From NCBI RefSeq assembly GCF_027580225.2, contig NC_073361.2:31947501-32011500 (forward strand): a DNA stretch of 64,000 nt, in the 5' to 3' direction. The position numbers and the translations under genes were made by a program. Shown here piece after piece: positions 9,395-19,160 of this stretch. Source of the stretch: Misgurnus anguillicaudatus (lineage: Eukaryota > Chordata > Actinopteri > Cypriniformes > Cobitidae). The notes under the pieces were generated by a model. The model had not been told where the DNA came from. It was given only the letters and a program-made list of their open reading frames with translations, and did not search any database. How positions within the stretch are numbered: the first letter of the stretch is position 1; each line of letters starts with the position of its first letter.

Positions 9395-10920
9395 ACAGTT
9401 TTTTCGATTGCTATTACACATTTTTCAATACTTTTAACAAGTTTTCAAAACTCTTAACGCAGCAACACACCTACAACACACAAATTGCTAAATCATTAAT
9501 TTCATGCTCAAAATCACACATTGTAAACTAAACTCTCACACTGTTTACCAAAATACTGTAAACATGTCCCAGAAAAAAACTTGTTATGCCAAATCACCAA
9601 CACATGTTCTCTTCCAACAGAAACATTTAGTCAGTCAATCATAACACAATGTCATAAAAACACAAACATAAGATGGAAAAACAAAAACTGCATTATTTTA
9701 TGTGTCAGTCCTTATACAATAAAGAGTAGATTGTATTGAGTTTTGCACTGCAGTTTCTTTTGAAAACTTGGTTATATTTTTGTTTAGTTGGGTTTAGTAA
9801 ATCCATGCATTATGTTTGTTTTGCTGCAGAAATTCAAGACAAAAAATCATTCATCTTAGAGTACAGTTTATGAAAAAAAGTAGACAGACAGAATTGCTGC
9901 AGTAAAGACTTTACAGTATTTACAACAGGAAATTACTGCAAGATAACAAACATATTCAGTTTTATTGCCATTTATAGTATAAAGTGAAAATAAAAAAACA
10001 AACAGAAAAAGCCACTGAAGAATAAAGCAAAAAAGAAAATCTGATCTAATCTATTGCGTTTCTTTTTGGCCACATTTTCTCATTCACATCACACCTGGGA
10101 AGAAGCGCCTTGAGCGGCTTATCCATCCCTAAATTGCCCCAACATCAATCCCATCATATGTCTCTTCCATAGCCTGCAAAAGAGGTATGCGCACAAAGGG
10201 CTGCTGGTCATATACCTTCCATATAACTCTTCTAAGGGGTTCAAAAATGGCGAGTATGGTGGGAGGTATTGCACGATAAATGTTTGGTAGTCAGCAAACC
10301 AGTTTTGGACTGGGGCTGCACGATGAAAGCTCACGTTGTGCCATACTACAACATACCGGTTTCTTTGTTCTACATCATTCATACACTCTGATGGTATGAG
10401 AATGTTGTGGAGTCTTTCTAGAAATGTGAGAATATGGGCTGTTTTGTATGGTTCAAGGTTGGCATGACGGTGGAGGACACCATCCATATTGGAGATGGCA
10501 GCACACATTGTGATGTTCCCACCACGTTAGCCAGGAACATCTATAATGGCTCTGTGGCCAATGACGTTCCTGTGGTCTTTTCTAGTGCTTACATCCTGAT
10601 TGAAGTGTTAACAATTAACCATTCATGTTTTTGGGCAGGTGGCACATATATTGGCCATTTAGTTTGTGTAGTGTCATTTTGAATTGGAATGTTTTGAAAA
10701 GGCAAACATGTGACTTTAAGTCAGATTGTTGTGTCTTGTGCAGAGAACCGTGTTCAGTGCATTTAAAAGGTGCCATTGTGAATTGCAAAATGTGTGTAAA
10801 GCAGAAAATGTGTTTAGACTTTTGGAGACTTGAGAAGAGGTGTTGCTCTGTGTGTCAGTTTAAATAGTTGTGCTGTTCATGTCATTTTAGTGTGTTAGCA
10901 ATTGGAAAAAACTGTAAATG
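9395..10920 (-). mobile_element. Tc1/mariner-superfamily (IS630-like) transposon, decayed
   Basis: Left end CATTTACAGTTTTTTCGATTG, right end TTGGAAAAAACTGTAAATG: near-perfect inverted repeats about 1.5 kb apart. They enclose a broken transposase read on the minus strand. The outermost shared bases include TA, the usual Tc1/mariner target. It is the left part of a nested transposon stack between V2 and J2. Confidence 0.7.
10085..10600 (-). pseudogene. Transposase relic, IS630/Tc1-like DDE family
   Basis: The minus-strand frame 10119-10508 carries VVVWHNVSFHRAAPVQNWF and then YLPPYSPFLNPLEE, the second and third parts of the DDE catalytic core. The second acidic residue (normally WDN) is His here. 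Upstream, VIGHRAIIDVPG is followed by a stop before RGGNIT; downstream, ME-TYDGIDV and RRFFPG continue past another stop. The first catalytic Asp region is missing. Clearly non-functional. Confidence 0.8.
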
Positions 10921-11097
10921 TCAACTTTACAAATGCTTTCACACAGCATGTCAAAACAGATAACATCATGTGCTAAACCTCACTTATAGTCAAAGTAAAC
11001 AGCTGTTTATATGATGAATTGAAACATAAATATATCCCCTGTATTTTATTCCATTGGGATTGAAAAACAACGTATTCTACCTAGGAAACACACTCAT

Positions 11098-13622
11098 GTC
11101 ACAGGTCGGAGCGGACCCGAGATAGCTAAAAGGGTCACGCCCCTTCCTAGTTTCCACCTCAAGGAGGTTCCCAAGACCACCCCAATGACCAGACAGACAA
11201 GTATACTATAATTAAAATACAACTTTATTAAATATTTAAAAAGGTAGGGGGAAAGGGGGAATGGCAGTTAAAAGCAGCTTCTTCTGATCTCCAGGACAAC
11301 TCCAAGTAGAGCGGGGGCTAGGACTCCTTTCCTGAAGGGTCTCTACTATCCGTGGCGCCCTCCGCTTCTCCTTGAGGCAGAACAGAAAAGACAAATTAGT
11401 GCTGGGTTGATAATTTCTTCGGTACCTGTTACTGTCAATGGTCTGAGATGTGTGCTTCTTCTCTCGCCCCTTAAGGTCACTGGCGAACTCCTCGGGCCTC
11501 CTCCCGGCCAGAACTAAAAGCAGAAGTGGGACATGCAACATGGGTGAGAACTTCACACAGAGGTAGGTTCTTTACCAGCTGGAACTTGGCATTCCTCTTC
11601 GGGCCGTACTGGGAACAAAGGTAGGTTACGTCCGCAGGTAAGGTAGTCCAGACAGAGGTAAGGTGTTGCATAAACTGAGGCTTTACATTCCTCTTCAGGG
11701 CGTGCTAGGGACAGAGGGAAGTTACACCACACAGGTAAGGTATTTCAGACAGAGGTAAGAGGGTCGTATGCACTGGGACTTCACATTCCTCTTCAAAGCA
11801 TGCTGGGGACAGAGGTAAATTACACCACACAAGTAAGGTATTTCAGACAGAGGTAAGAGGTTCGTATACACTGGGACTCCACGTTCCTCTTCAAGGCATG
11901 CTGGGGGACAGAGGTAAGTTACACCACACAGGTAAGGTATTTCAGACAGAGGTAAGAGGGTCGTATGCACTGGGACTTCACATTCCTCTTCAAAGCATGC
12001 TGGGGACAGAGGTAAATTACACCACACAAGTAAGGTATTTCAGACAGAGGTAAGAGGTTCGTATACACTGGGACTCCACGTTCCTCTTCAAGGCATGCTG
12101 GGGGACAGAGGTAAGTTACACCACACAGGTAAGGTATTTCAGACAGAGGTAAGGGGTTTAATACACTGGGACTTCACATTCCTCTTCAAAGTGTGCTGGG
12201 GGACAGAGGTAAGTTACACCACACAGGTAAGGTATTTCAAACAGAGGTAAGAGGTTTATGAGTCATCTCACCCAACACGTTTCCAGGGGGGCAGTGGATC
12301 TTCAGGGCGCCTGTTGCACACAGGGGACGCCGAGTACGATGCGTACGGGCCTGAACGCTTCCCTAGTTCCCCCCTCCTCTCTGGTACTGGGGGTACTGCA
12401 CAGGGGCGAACTCTTGAAGATGCTCCGTATGAAAATGGTGGATGTGCATGCAACTGCACTAAATAATGACCACGGGGCCACACAATAGGTGTCGAGCGTT
12501 TTCTACTCACACAGTCTCCCAGGTGTAATCCCCCACTGCCCTCGCTCGGGATCGGTATGGGCGGCCGCTGACACACCGGGGTCCCACTTTGTTGGTTACC
12601 TCTCCTTGCGCTGGTCTGACCACAACGCACTGGTAACCTCCCACGGATACTCTGGACTGAGGGCGGCACCTGTTTTTACCAACACAGCACACACTGCAAG
12701 TTTTAGTGCACACACCCACAAAGTAAAGTTCAGGACCCACAGCAATCTTCACACGTTTACGTGACACAAAGAGATGCCCAACTCGACCCAGGTCTCTCGG
12801 AGGGGGATTCGATGGGCGCTATCTCCAGCACTAAAAGGAAAGGATCGTAGTAGTAGTCGTGAGACCTCTTCACCGTGCCAAATACGCCTCGCTCGGCTCA
12901 CCCACCCGCCACTCGTCTAGTGGGGCCGGCCACTCGATCGGAAAAACTCAAAACACTAATTAGACACACAGACTGGCATCAACCATACTCCGTATGGCAA
13001 TAGTGGAGGTACTCACGTATAGTAGGGTTTAACCCCGGGAAGAGATCTCCAGCTTGTCTTCAATGCTAGCTGCCGGCTCGCCTACGTTTTCCTCCCCGTA
13101 GGGCCATTCCAAACTAGCACACTCACAACTCGCTTCGAGTACACCTTATTTCGTAGCGCTTGCAAAGATGTATACTGTACTCACGTGTTCAGATCCCCAC
13201 AATGCTCCGTAGTTCTCTCACTGTTTACTTGATCCTGTCACGTAGTTTCAATAAGTCAACTTCACCCAGTCACCTCTCCTCTCTATTCTTCTGGTTTCAC
13301 CGTCAGCAGTTTCCGCTTCCTTCCCTAAGGGATCGGTTTCCAGCACATACCCAGGCCTGCACAGCAGCGATCAAAACGCACCAAAAAGCACCCCGTTTGA
13401 GTTTTCAAAGGTCTTTTTATACTCTGCTTTCCCTCTTCATTGGCCTATCAGCAATCACTGCATTAATCGCCCACACCTGTGCATAATATGGCCTGATTTT
13501 GCCCTCGGGGAAACCCCGGAAATTCCGGTGTTCGGAGTCAGTTGTCCGGGCGGAACCATCGTCGGGCGGAACCCATCTCTCATACTTTTGGTTCCGCCCT
13601 CACAAATCGTCACCTGGTGACA
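11098..13622 (-). mobile_element. LTR-like element of 2.5 kb, possible solo LTR
   Basis: Ends TGTCACAGG ... CCTGGTGACA form the short inverted TG...CA ends of LTRs, with CTCA immediately outside both ends as a likely target duplication. On the minus strand a TATA box (GAGTATAAAAAGACC, about 13410-13424) lies near the start, and an AATAAA lies near 11222-11228, as in a U3-R-U5 layout. The frames inside are short and unrecognised, and no gag or pol frame is present. It sits within older transposon sequence. A solo LTR is the simplest reading; a non-autonomous LTR element is possible. Confidence 0.5.
11640..12255. repeat. 99-bp tandem repeat, about six copies
   Basis: The phrase GTAAGGTATTTCAGACAGAGG recurs at roughly 11734, 11833, 11932, 12031, 12129 and 12228, each period near 99 bp. 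Each unit also carries CACTGGGACTYCAC and GCATGCTGGGG. The period is a multiple of three, which explains a spurious 101-codon minus-strand frame. It lies inside the LTR-like element. Confidence 0.92.
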
Positions 13623-13639
13623 CTCAGGTTCTTTCAATT

Positions 13640-14630
13640 GCATGACTGTATGGTATACAATAGAGTAAAGGAGAACCTCTTTAGGTCGATCTTGTGTGGA
13701 AAAGGAACAATATGAGCAACACACAAAAAAAAGATATATGTCTACACAAGTCAACGGAAGACCACTAGGACAGTTTTCCTCAAGTCCCACCTGGATGCAA
13801 TAGATGGTGCATTCACAGACATTACACCTGAACACTGTCAGAGGTGGATAAGACAAGACATGGCAAAAGATTATATCCAAGATGCCTTGCCAGAGAAGAT
13901 ATCAGGTGTAATGTGAATGAGAACATGTGGCCAAATAGAAACGCAAGAGAGTAGATGATGATATTTTCTTTTTTGACTTTATTTTTCAGTGCCTTTTTCT
14001 GTTTGTATTTTTTTTATTTGCACTTTTTTACTGTAAATGGAAGTAATATTGAATATGTTTGTTATTTTTCAGTAATTTAATGTTGTAAATACTGTAAAGT
14101 CTTTACTGCAACAATTCTGTCTACTTTTTTCATAAACTGTACTCTAAGATAGATGATTCATTTTTGTCTTGAACTGCTGCAGCAAAACAAACATAATGCA
14201 TGCATTCACTAAACCCAACTAAACAAAAATATAACCAAGTTTTCAAAAGAAACTGCAGTGCAAAACTCAGTCTATAATCAATACAATCTACTCTTTATTG
14301 TATAAGGACAGACTGACACATAAACTTATGCAGCTTTGTTTTTCTATCTTATGTTTGTGTTTTTATGACATTGTGTTATGATTGACTGACTAAATGTTTT
14401 TGTTGGAAGAGAACACGTGTTGGTGATCTGGTATAACTAGTTAATTCTGAAACATGTTTACAGTGTTTTTGTAAACAGTGTGAGAGTTTAGTTTACAATG
14501 TGTGATTTTGAGGATAAAATGAACTATTTTGTCAGTTGTGTGTTTTAGGTGTGTTGGTGCATTAAGAGTTTAGAAAATTTGTTAAAAGTATTGAAAAAAG
14601 TGTCATAGCAATTGTTAAAAACTGTAATAT
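13640..14630 (+). mobile_element. Right half of a second IS630/Tc1-like element
   Basis: A transposase C-terminal relic (DAIDGAFTDITPEHCQRWIR, about 13788-13910) is followed by about 700 bp that is the inverted counterpart of 9400-10100, ending in an AAAAACTGTAA terminus near 14620. Its left half appears to have been separated by the LTR-like element at 11098-13622. Confidence 0.6.
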
Positions 14631-15193
14631 TGAATATGTTTGTTATTTTGTAATAATGTCATGTTGTAAATACTGTAAAGTCTTTACTGCACCAATTCTG
14701 TCTGTCTACTTTTTTCACAAACCGTATTCTAAAATGGATGATTCATTTTTGTCTTGAATTTCTGCAGCAAAACAAAGATAATGCATGGATTTACTAAACC
14801 CAACTAAACAAAAATATAAAGTTTTCAAAAGAAACTGCAGTGCAAAACTCAATACAATCTACTGTTTATTGTATAAGGACAGACTGACACATAAATGAAT
14901 GCCGTTTTTGTTTTTCCATCTTATGTTTGTGTTTTTATGACATTGTGTTATGATTGACTAAATGTTTCTGTTGGAAGAGAACATGTGTTGATGATCTGGT
15001 ATAACTAGTTGATTCTGGGACATGTTTACAGTGTTTTTGTAAACAGTGTGAGAGTTTAGTTTACAATGTGTGATTTTGAGCATGAAATTAATGATTTTGC
15101 AAGTTCTGTGTTTTAGTTGTGTTGGTGCATTAAGAGTTTTGGAAACTTGTTAAAAGTATTGAAAAATGTGTAATAGCAATCGAAAAAAATGTT
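14630..15193 (+). mobile_element. Partial third copy of the same transposon end
   Basis: It repeats the preceding segment from GAATATGTTTGTTATTTT onward, including GTAAATACTGTAAAGTCTTT and GTGTGAGAGTTTAGTTTACA, and ends with CAATCGAAAAAAATGT, the complement of the left terminus at 9400. It gives the nest a directly duplicated right end. Confidence 0.7.
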
Positions 15194-15552
15194 TTGTGTA
15201 TTTTGTTGTTTAGCTAAAAAGTTAAGTCAACTAATACAATTTTGTGCAGTTCATTGACACAATGATCTCATGTTGAGTCTTCACTCATTATAACTTTTTT
15301 AATGGATTTTGTCATCTATAAGAATTTTAATTCAGAATCCAGAGAGAAACATTTCATCCAAACAACTTCTGTAGTGAAGAAACTCATCAGATGATGATTT
15401 AATAAAATAATACAGTTTTAATAAGATGAGTAATTAAAGAAATTTCAAACCTTTTCAGAAATATTTGATAATATCAGAGCACAATTCATAAAGAGTTTAA
15501 TCATTATGTTAAATGTGTTTGTTATAGAGTCAGAGTTAGTGAAGCGTTCAGA

Positions 15553-15591
15553 GGTTTTTGTACAGCTGCTCGCTTTGTTTCTATCACTGTG
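15553..15591 (+). other. J2 recombination signal, 23-bp spacer
   Basis: Nonamer GGTTTTTGT (15553-15561), 23-bp spacer, heptamer CACTGTG (15585-15591). The spacer differs from that of J1 at a single base. Confidence 0.95.
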
Positions 15592-15629
15592 GTGGACGTT
15601 TGGCACCGGTACGAGACTCGACGTCGGCA
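15592..15629 (+). CDS. Immunoglobulin light-chain J segment J2
   Basis: 38 bp encoding WTFGTGTRLDVG, with F-G-x-G and a phase-1 donor A|GTAAGT. It differs from J1 by Glu to Asp near the end. It splices to C2, 1.8 kb downstream. Confidence 0.95.
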
Positions 15630-17404
15630 GTAAGTACAAAAAATATATACTAACTTTGTTTTTTAGCATGCAGTTATTTTATGTAGCATTTATTTCTTTT
15701 AAATTTATTATTTCTAATTCTCATTAAGAGCATTTTGAATATAAATCAAGATTTTTTTTGAAGACTGCATGTAATTTAGTGATATAAACATAATGTTGTT
15801 TAAATTCTCACGAGAAGAAAAATCAAACACTTCAGTATTAAAATTATTATCATGCAAAAATTAAATGTGTAAGTTTCCAGAAAAAAATAAGAATTAAAAT
15901 AAAACAAATTTTTAAAGCAAGGCAAGTTTACTGAAATAACATATTTCATAATAAATTCTTTACCTTATTGCGTTTCAAGTTAATGGGTTTTAAAATGAAT
16001 CGTATTATATTATGAGATTTTTTTCTAGACTGAAGTCATTTTGTATTGAGGATAAATTTGCTGAATTTAAAGAAGAAGGTCAAATCTTAATTTATTTGTC
16101 TTTATTAACACATTTTAAGATCCAAAGTGTCTGACAGCAGCGCTACTTAAATTTTTGTCATGTGGTGCGCAGATTCACTTCATATAAACACGTGTTAACA
16201 GAAGACATCTTGAGTCTCCGTACTGACCAAGTCTGCATCCGAAAACTCTAAATCGCTGCCCTCTGAGGCAGTTTTCCAAGGCAGGAAGGCATCAAGGCAT
16301 GTCCGAATTCAATGTTTGGTTTACTTCCTGTCTCCTATGCGTGGGCGTACAATAAGAATGTGATTGGTTGAGCCCGGTCGAGTCGAAAAAATTAAATGGC
16401 GACCAAAGACGCGACTGGACCACCAATTTAGTGTAAATAAAGGTAGATTTTCACTTTTTACACCTTTTAATTGCATTTCTAGCGAGAAATTAGTATTGTA
16501 GTTTTCAAATATGTGATTAGTTATCACAAAGGCGCTCTCTGTTTATATTCCAAACATGCTGCCTTTGAAGTGTGTCCGAAAGTCTTTCTCTGAGCTGCCT
16601 TCATGCCTCCGAGTCCGAAGTCATTTCCTCATGAGGCAGCGAGGCAACGAGTCACTGCCTTGAGTTTTCGGACGCAAAGCAAATAAAGTCAGTATTAATT
16701 TTAAAGTGAACTTGACAAATAACTACAAGCTCAGATGAGTCAAGATAAAGAAATTAAAAACATCACTCGAACAAGAAACTGTAAGAGATACAAGTAACTT
16801 TATAAGATTTATAAATGATTATTGTTATATTGTTAATTATATTGCTTTGTTGATTTATCAGATCTTCAGAGTGGCTTTGAAAAATAAAAGTGTCAGTGCA
16901 TAACAAAACAACAAGAGATGAAACCGCGATTAAAACGCTAATCACAGAACGCCACGCACGCGCAGTGAGACCCGACTGAATATTTACACAAACTTCTGTT
17001 ACAAACCTTTATAAGATTCACTATGATAGGATAAAATCACATTAAACATATTTTACATTCAAACATCACTGACAAGAAATTCTGGTATTTTGACATTTTT
17101 ATGTATTTTTGAGACGATTTAATATAAAGTGATTTATAATGCAGTCAAGATATTGTACAGATTTTGGGATTCAAACTCATGACCTTGTTGTTACTGCTGC
17201 TTGAGTCACAAGAAGCAAACATTCATATAAAATATTGTTTTATTATTACTGTGTTTGTATTATAATAAGTGTAGTGTATTAACAGAATAAATGATATTAA
17301 CTGATGATATGATATTAAACTCAAAAACACAATATATATTTTATTATTTATTTGATTTCTTTTGAATTTCTTCATCTTTTTCTCTTTGCATCTGTGTATG
17401 TCAG
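15630..17404 (+). other. J2-C2 intron
   Basis: 1.78 kb. It lacks the foldback element of the J1-C1 intron and instead carries the MITE at 16234-16676. The remainder is AT-rich with no recognised feature. Confidence 0.7.
16234..16676. mobile_element. MITE with TGCATCCGAAAACTC ends
   Basis: Left TGCATCCGAAAACTC and right GAGTTTTCGGACGCA are inverted repeats, and GAGGCAG words are mirrored inside. 443 bp without coding capacity. No clear target duplication was found. Confidence 0.75.
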
Positions 17405-17724
17405 GTGTAAGTCGTCCTAAAGTGATCGTCCTGCCGCCGTCCAGTGAAGAGATTTCCATCAAGAAGACAGCAACAGTGATGTGTGTGGCCAGCAATGGTT
17501 TCCCTTCAGACTGGAGTCTGAGCTGGAAAGTGAATGGGAAGATGTCAGGATCTCAGGAGAACAGAGCTGGAGTCCTACAGAAAGACGGCGGTCTGTACAG
17601 CTGGAGCAGCAGTCTGACTCTCACTGAACAAGAATGGATCAACAGAGACTCAGTGATCTGTGAGATCAGTCGGGAAGGTCAGACAGTCACTGGAGAAGTG
17701 AAGAAAGATCTGTGTTCTGAGTAG
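17405..17724 (+). CDS. Immunoglobulin light-chain constant domain C2 (kappa-like)
   Basis: One C1-set Ig exon, 105 residues plus the split codon, after acceptor TATGTCAG. It opens RPKVIVLPPSSEEI, has Cys in TVMCVAS and SVICEIS and Trp in LSWKVNG, and ends DLCSE, so the presumed inter-chain Cys is third from the end rather than last as in C1. Poly(A) signal AATAAA at 17811. The exon is almost identical to C1 10.4 kb to the left, which indicates recent duplication or gene conversion. Confidence 0.95.
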
Positions 17725-18600
17725 ATCCTCTCTTCTTCTCATCTCTTCTTCTCATTCATGTCTCACATCAACACTCTGTGTCTCTGCTTTATTCATTCTC
17801 TATGCTAATCAATAAAGAAATATTAAATATTGATTCTTTGTCTTGTGATTTCTTTTGAATTTGAACAAAGAGAATATTGATCATTGGCTCGTGTGTTTGT
17901 TTCTAAATAAACTTCACTCAATTAAGAATGAATACATCTGCAGATGTAGTTTATATTTATCTATCAAACTCTTGTGTATGAACATCTGCTCTGTTCTGAG
18001 AGTAACTGAATCTCTTCATCCTGAAGATACAAATATGAGTTGAACTCTCAGTTTCACTCTTTGACTCTTTATTCTCTGAAATGAGACGCTGATGAGTTTA
18101 ACTGATGGATGAAGAAATGAGCTTTGATCAGATTCAACACTTCACAATGAGTCTGATCTTAGAAGTCAGATTAATATATTGAATATTTAGAGAAGATCAA
18201 ATGAAGAAATGTTTTTAACCTGCACTTCAACATTCAAGATTTATTTCTCACATCCACAGATATATAAATACACAACTATAGCAGTGAAATCTGACAAACT
18301 CTCTATAGTCTGTGTATAAGATGAATACTTTATAAATGTAAATGTTGAGGAGTCTGATGGTCTGAATGAAGAAGCTCCTCATGAGTTTCTCAGTTTTAGT
18401 TATCAGACTACAGAAGACTTGTGTGTGATTTTATCAGACTGAACAGAAAGATCACTCGCTCGTATCTGACACTCATAGATTTCTGTCTGAACTCACTGAT
18501 AGTCTTCACTTCAAAACACAATGATTGATTATAGTTTCAGCCAAACTAAACTTATTTAGATTTGAGGCACTCTGCTGTTTTATACACAAACACAGACCAG

Positions 18601-18601
<1 letters not shown>
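17725..18601. repeat. 3' flank of C2, copy of the C1 flank
   Basis: Close copy of 7346-8180. It lacks the GTCCCCAC-type insertion present near V2 and has small insertions of its own (for example CTCCTCATGAGTTTCTCA near 18375). Confidence 0.85.

Positions 18602-18633
<32 letters not shown>
18602..18633. repeat. (TG)n beside the V3 RSS
   Basis: About 16 TG units, 46 bp from the V3 nonamer; same position as at V1 and V2. Confidence 0.95.
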
Positions 18634-18636
<3 letters not shown>

Positions 18637-18679
18637 CTGCAGTATCTGTCAGGTGTATCTGTGCAGTCTGACTGAAGGA

Positions 18680-18707
18680 GGTTTTTGTACGACTCTTTAT
18701 CACTGTG
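18680..18707 (-). other. V3 recombination signal, 12-bp spacer
   Basis: Nonamer 18680-18688, 12-bp spacer and heptamer 18701-18707 on the minus strand, the same 28 bases as V1 and V2. Confidence 0.95.
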
Positions 18708-19160
18708 TGAACACTAATCTACCACTGATGCTGTGTAAACTCATACAGTAATAATCTCCTGCATCTTCAGTCTGAACTTCACTGATGCTCAGAGTAAAAT
18801 CTGTACCCCAATCTTCTCCACTGTCACTGAATCTCTGTGAAGTGTCAACATGACGAGTATTTATATCATAAATGATGAGTTTAGGAGCTTCTCCAGGTTT
18901 CTGCTGATACCAAGATAAATTATCGCCATATATTCCAGTATCAGTTGTACACTTTATATTGACGGTTTGTCCAACAGAAACAGATTGAGCTTTACTCTGA
19001 GTTACAGTAACTCCTCTGGATTCTGTTGAGAAGAAAACAGGTTTGTGCAAAAAAAGAAAACTAAGAGTTAAAATAATTTCTATACAAATAAAGATGAATT
19101 TCTGTTACCTTGAATAAAACCTCCAAGAATCCAGATGAAGGTGATGATGAAGAGATTCAT
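18708..19160 (-). CDS. Immunoglobulin light-chain V segment V3 (kappa-like)
   Basis: The leader exon 19109-19160 encodes MNLFIITFIWILGGFIQ, donor GTAACA, phase 1. The V exon 18708-19022 follows acceptor TCTCAACAG. Frameworks: [30 protein letters not shown] and EDAGDYYC. It lacks the extra CDR cysteines of V1 and V2 (CDR3 starts MSLHSISGR) and framework 3 reads FSDSGEDWGTDF. No disabling change. It is the last Ig segment seen; its partner J would be J2, J1 or one outside the window, again by inversion. Confidence 0.92.

Noticed and set aside
10434..10867. Plus-strand frames of 80-82 codons
   Set aside because: Antisense to the transposase relic or in its flank; no domain.
12268..13880. Frames of 86-141 codons on both strands in the LTR-like element and its flank
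   Set aside because: No recognisable gag, pol or other domain; overlapping and mutually inconsistent.
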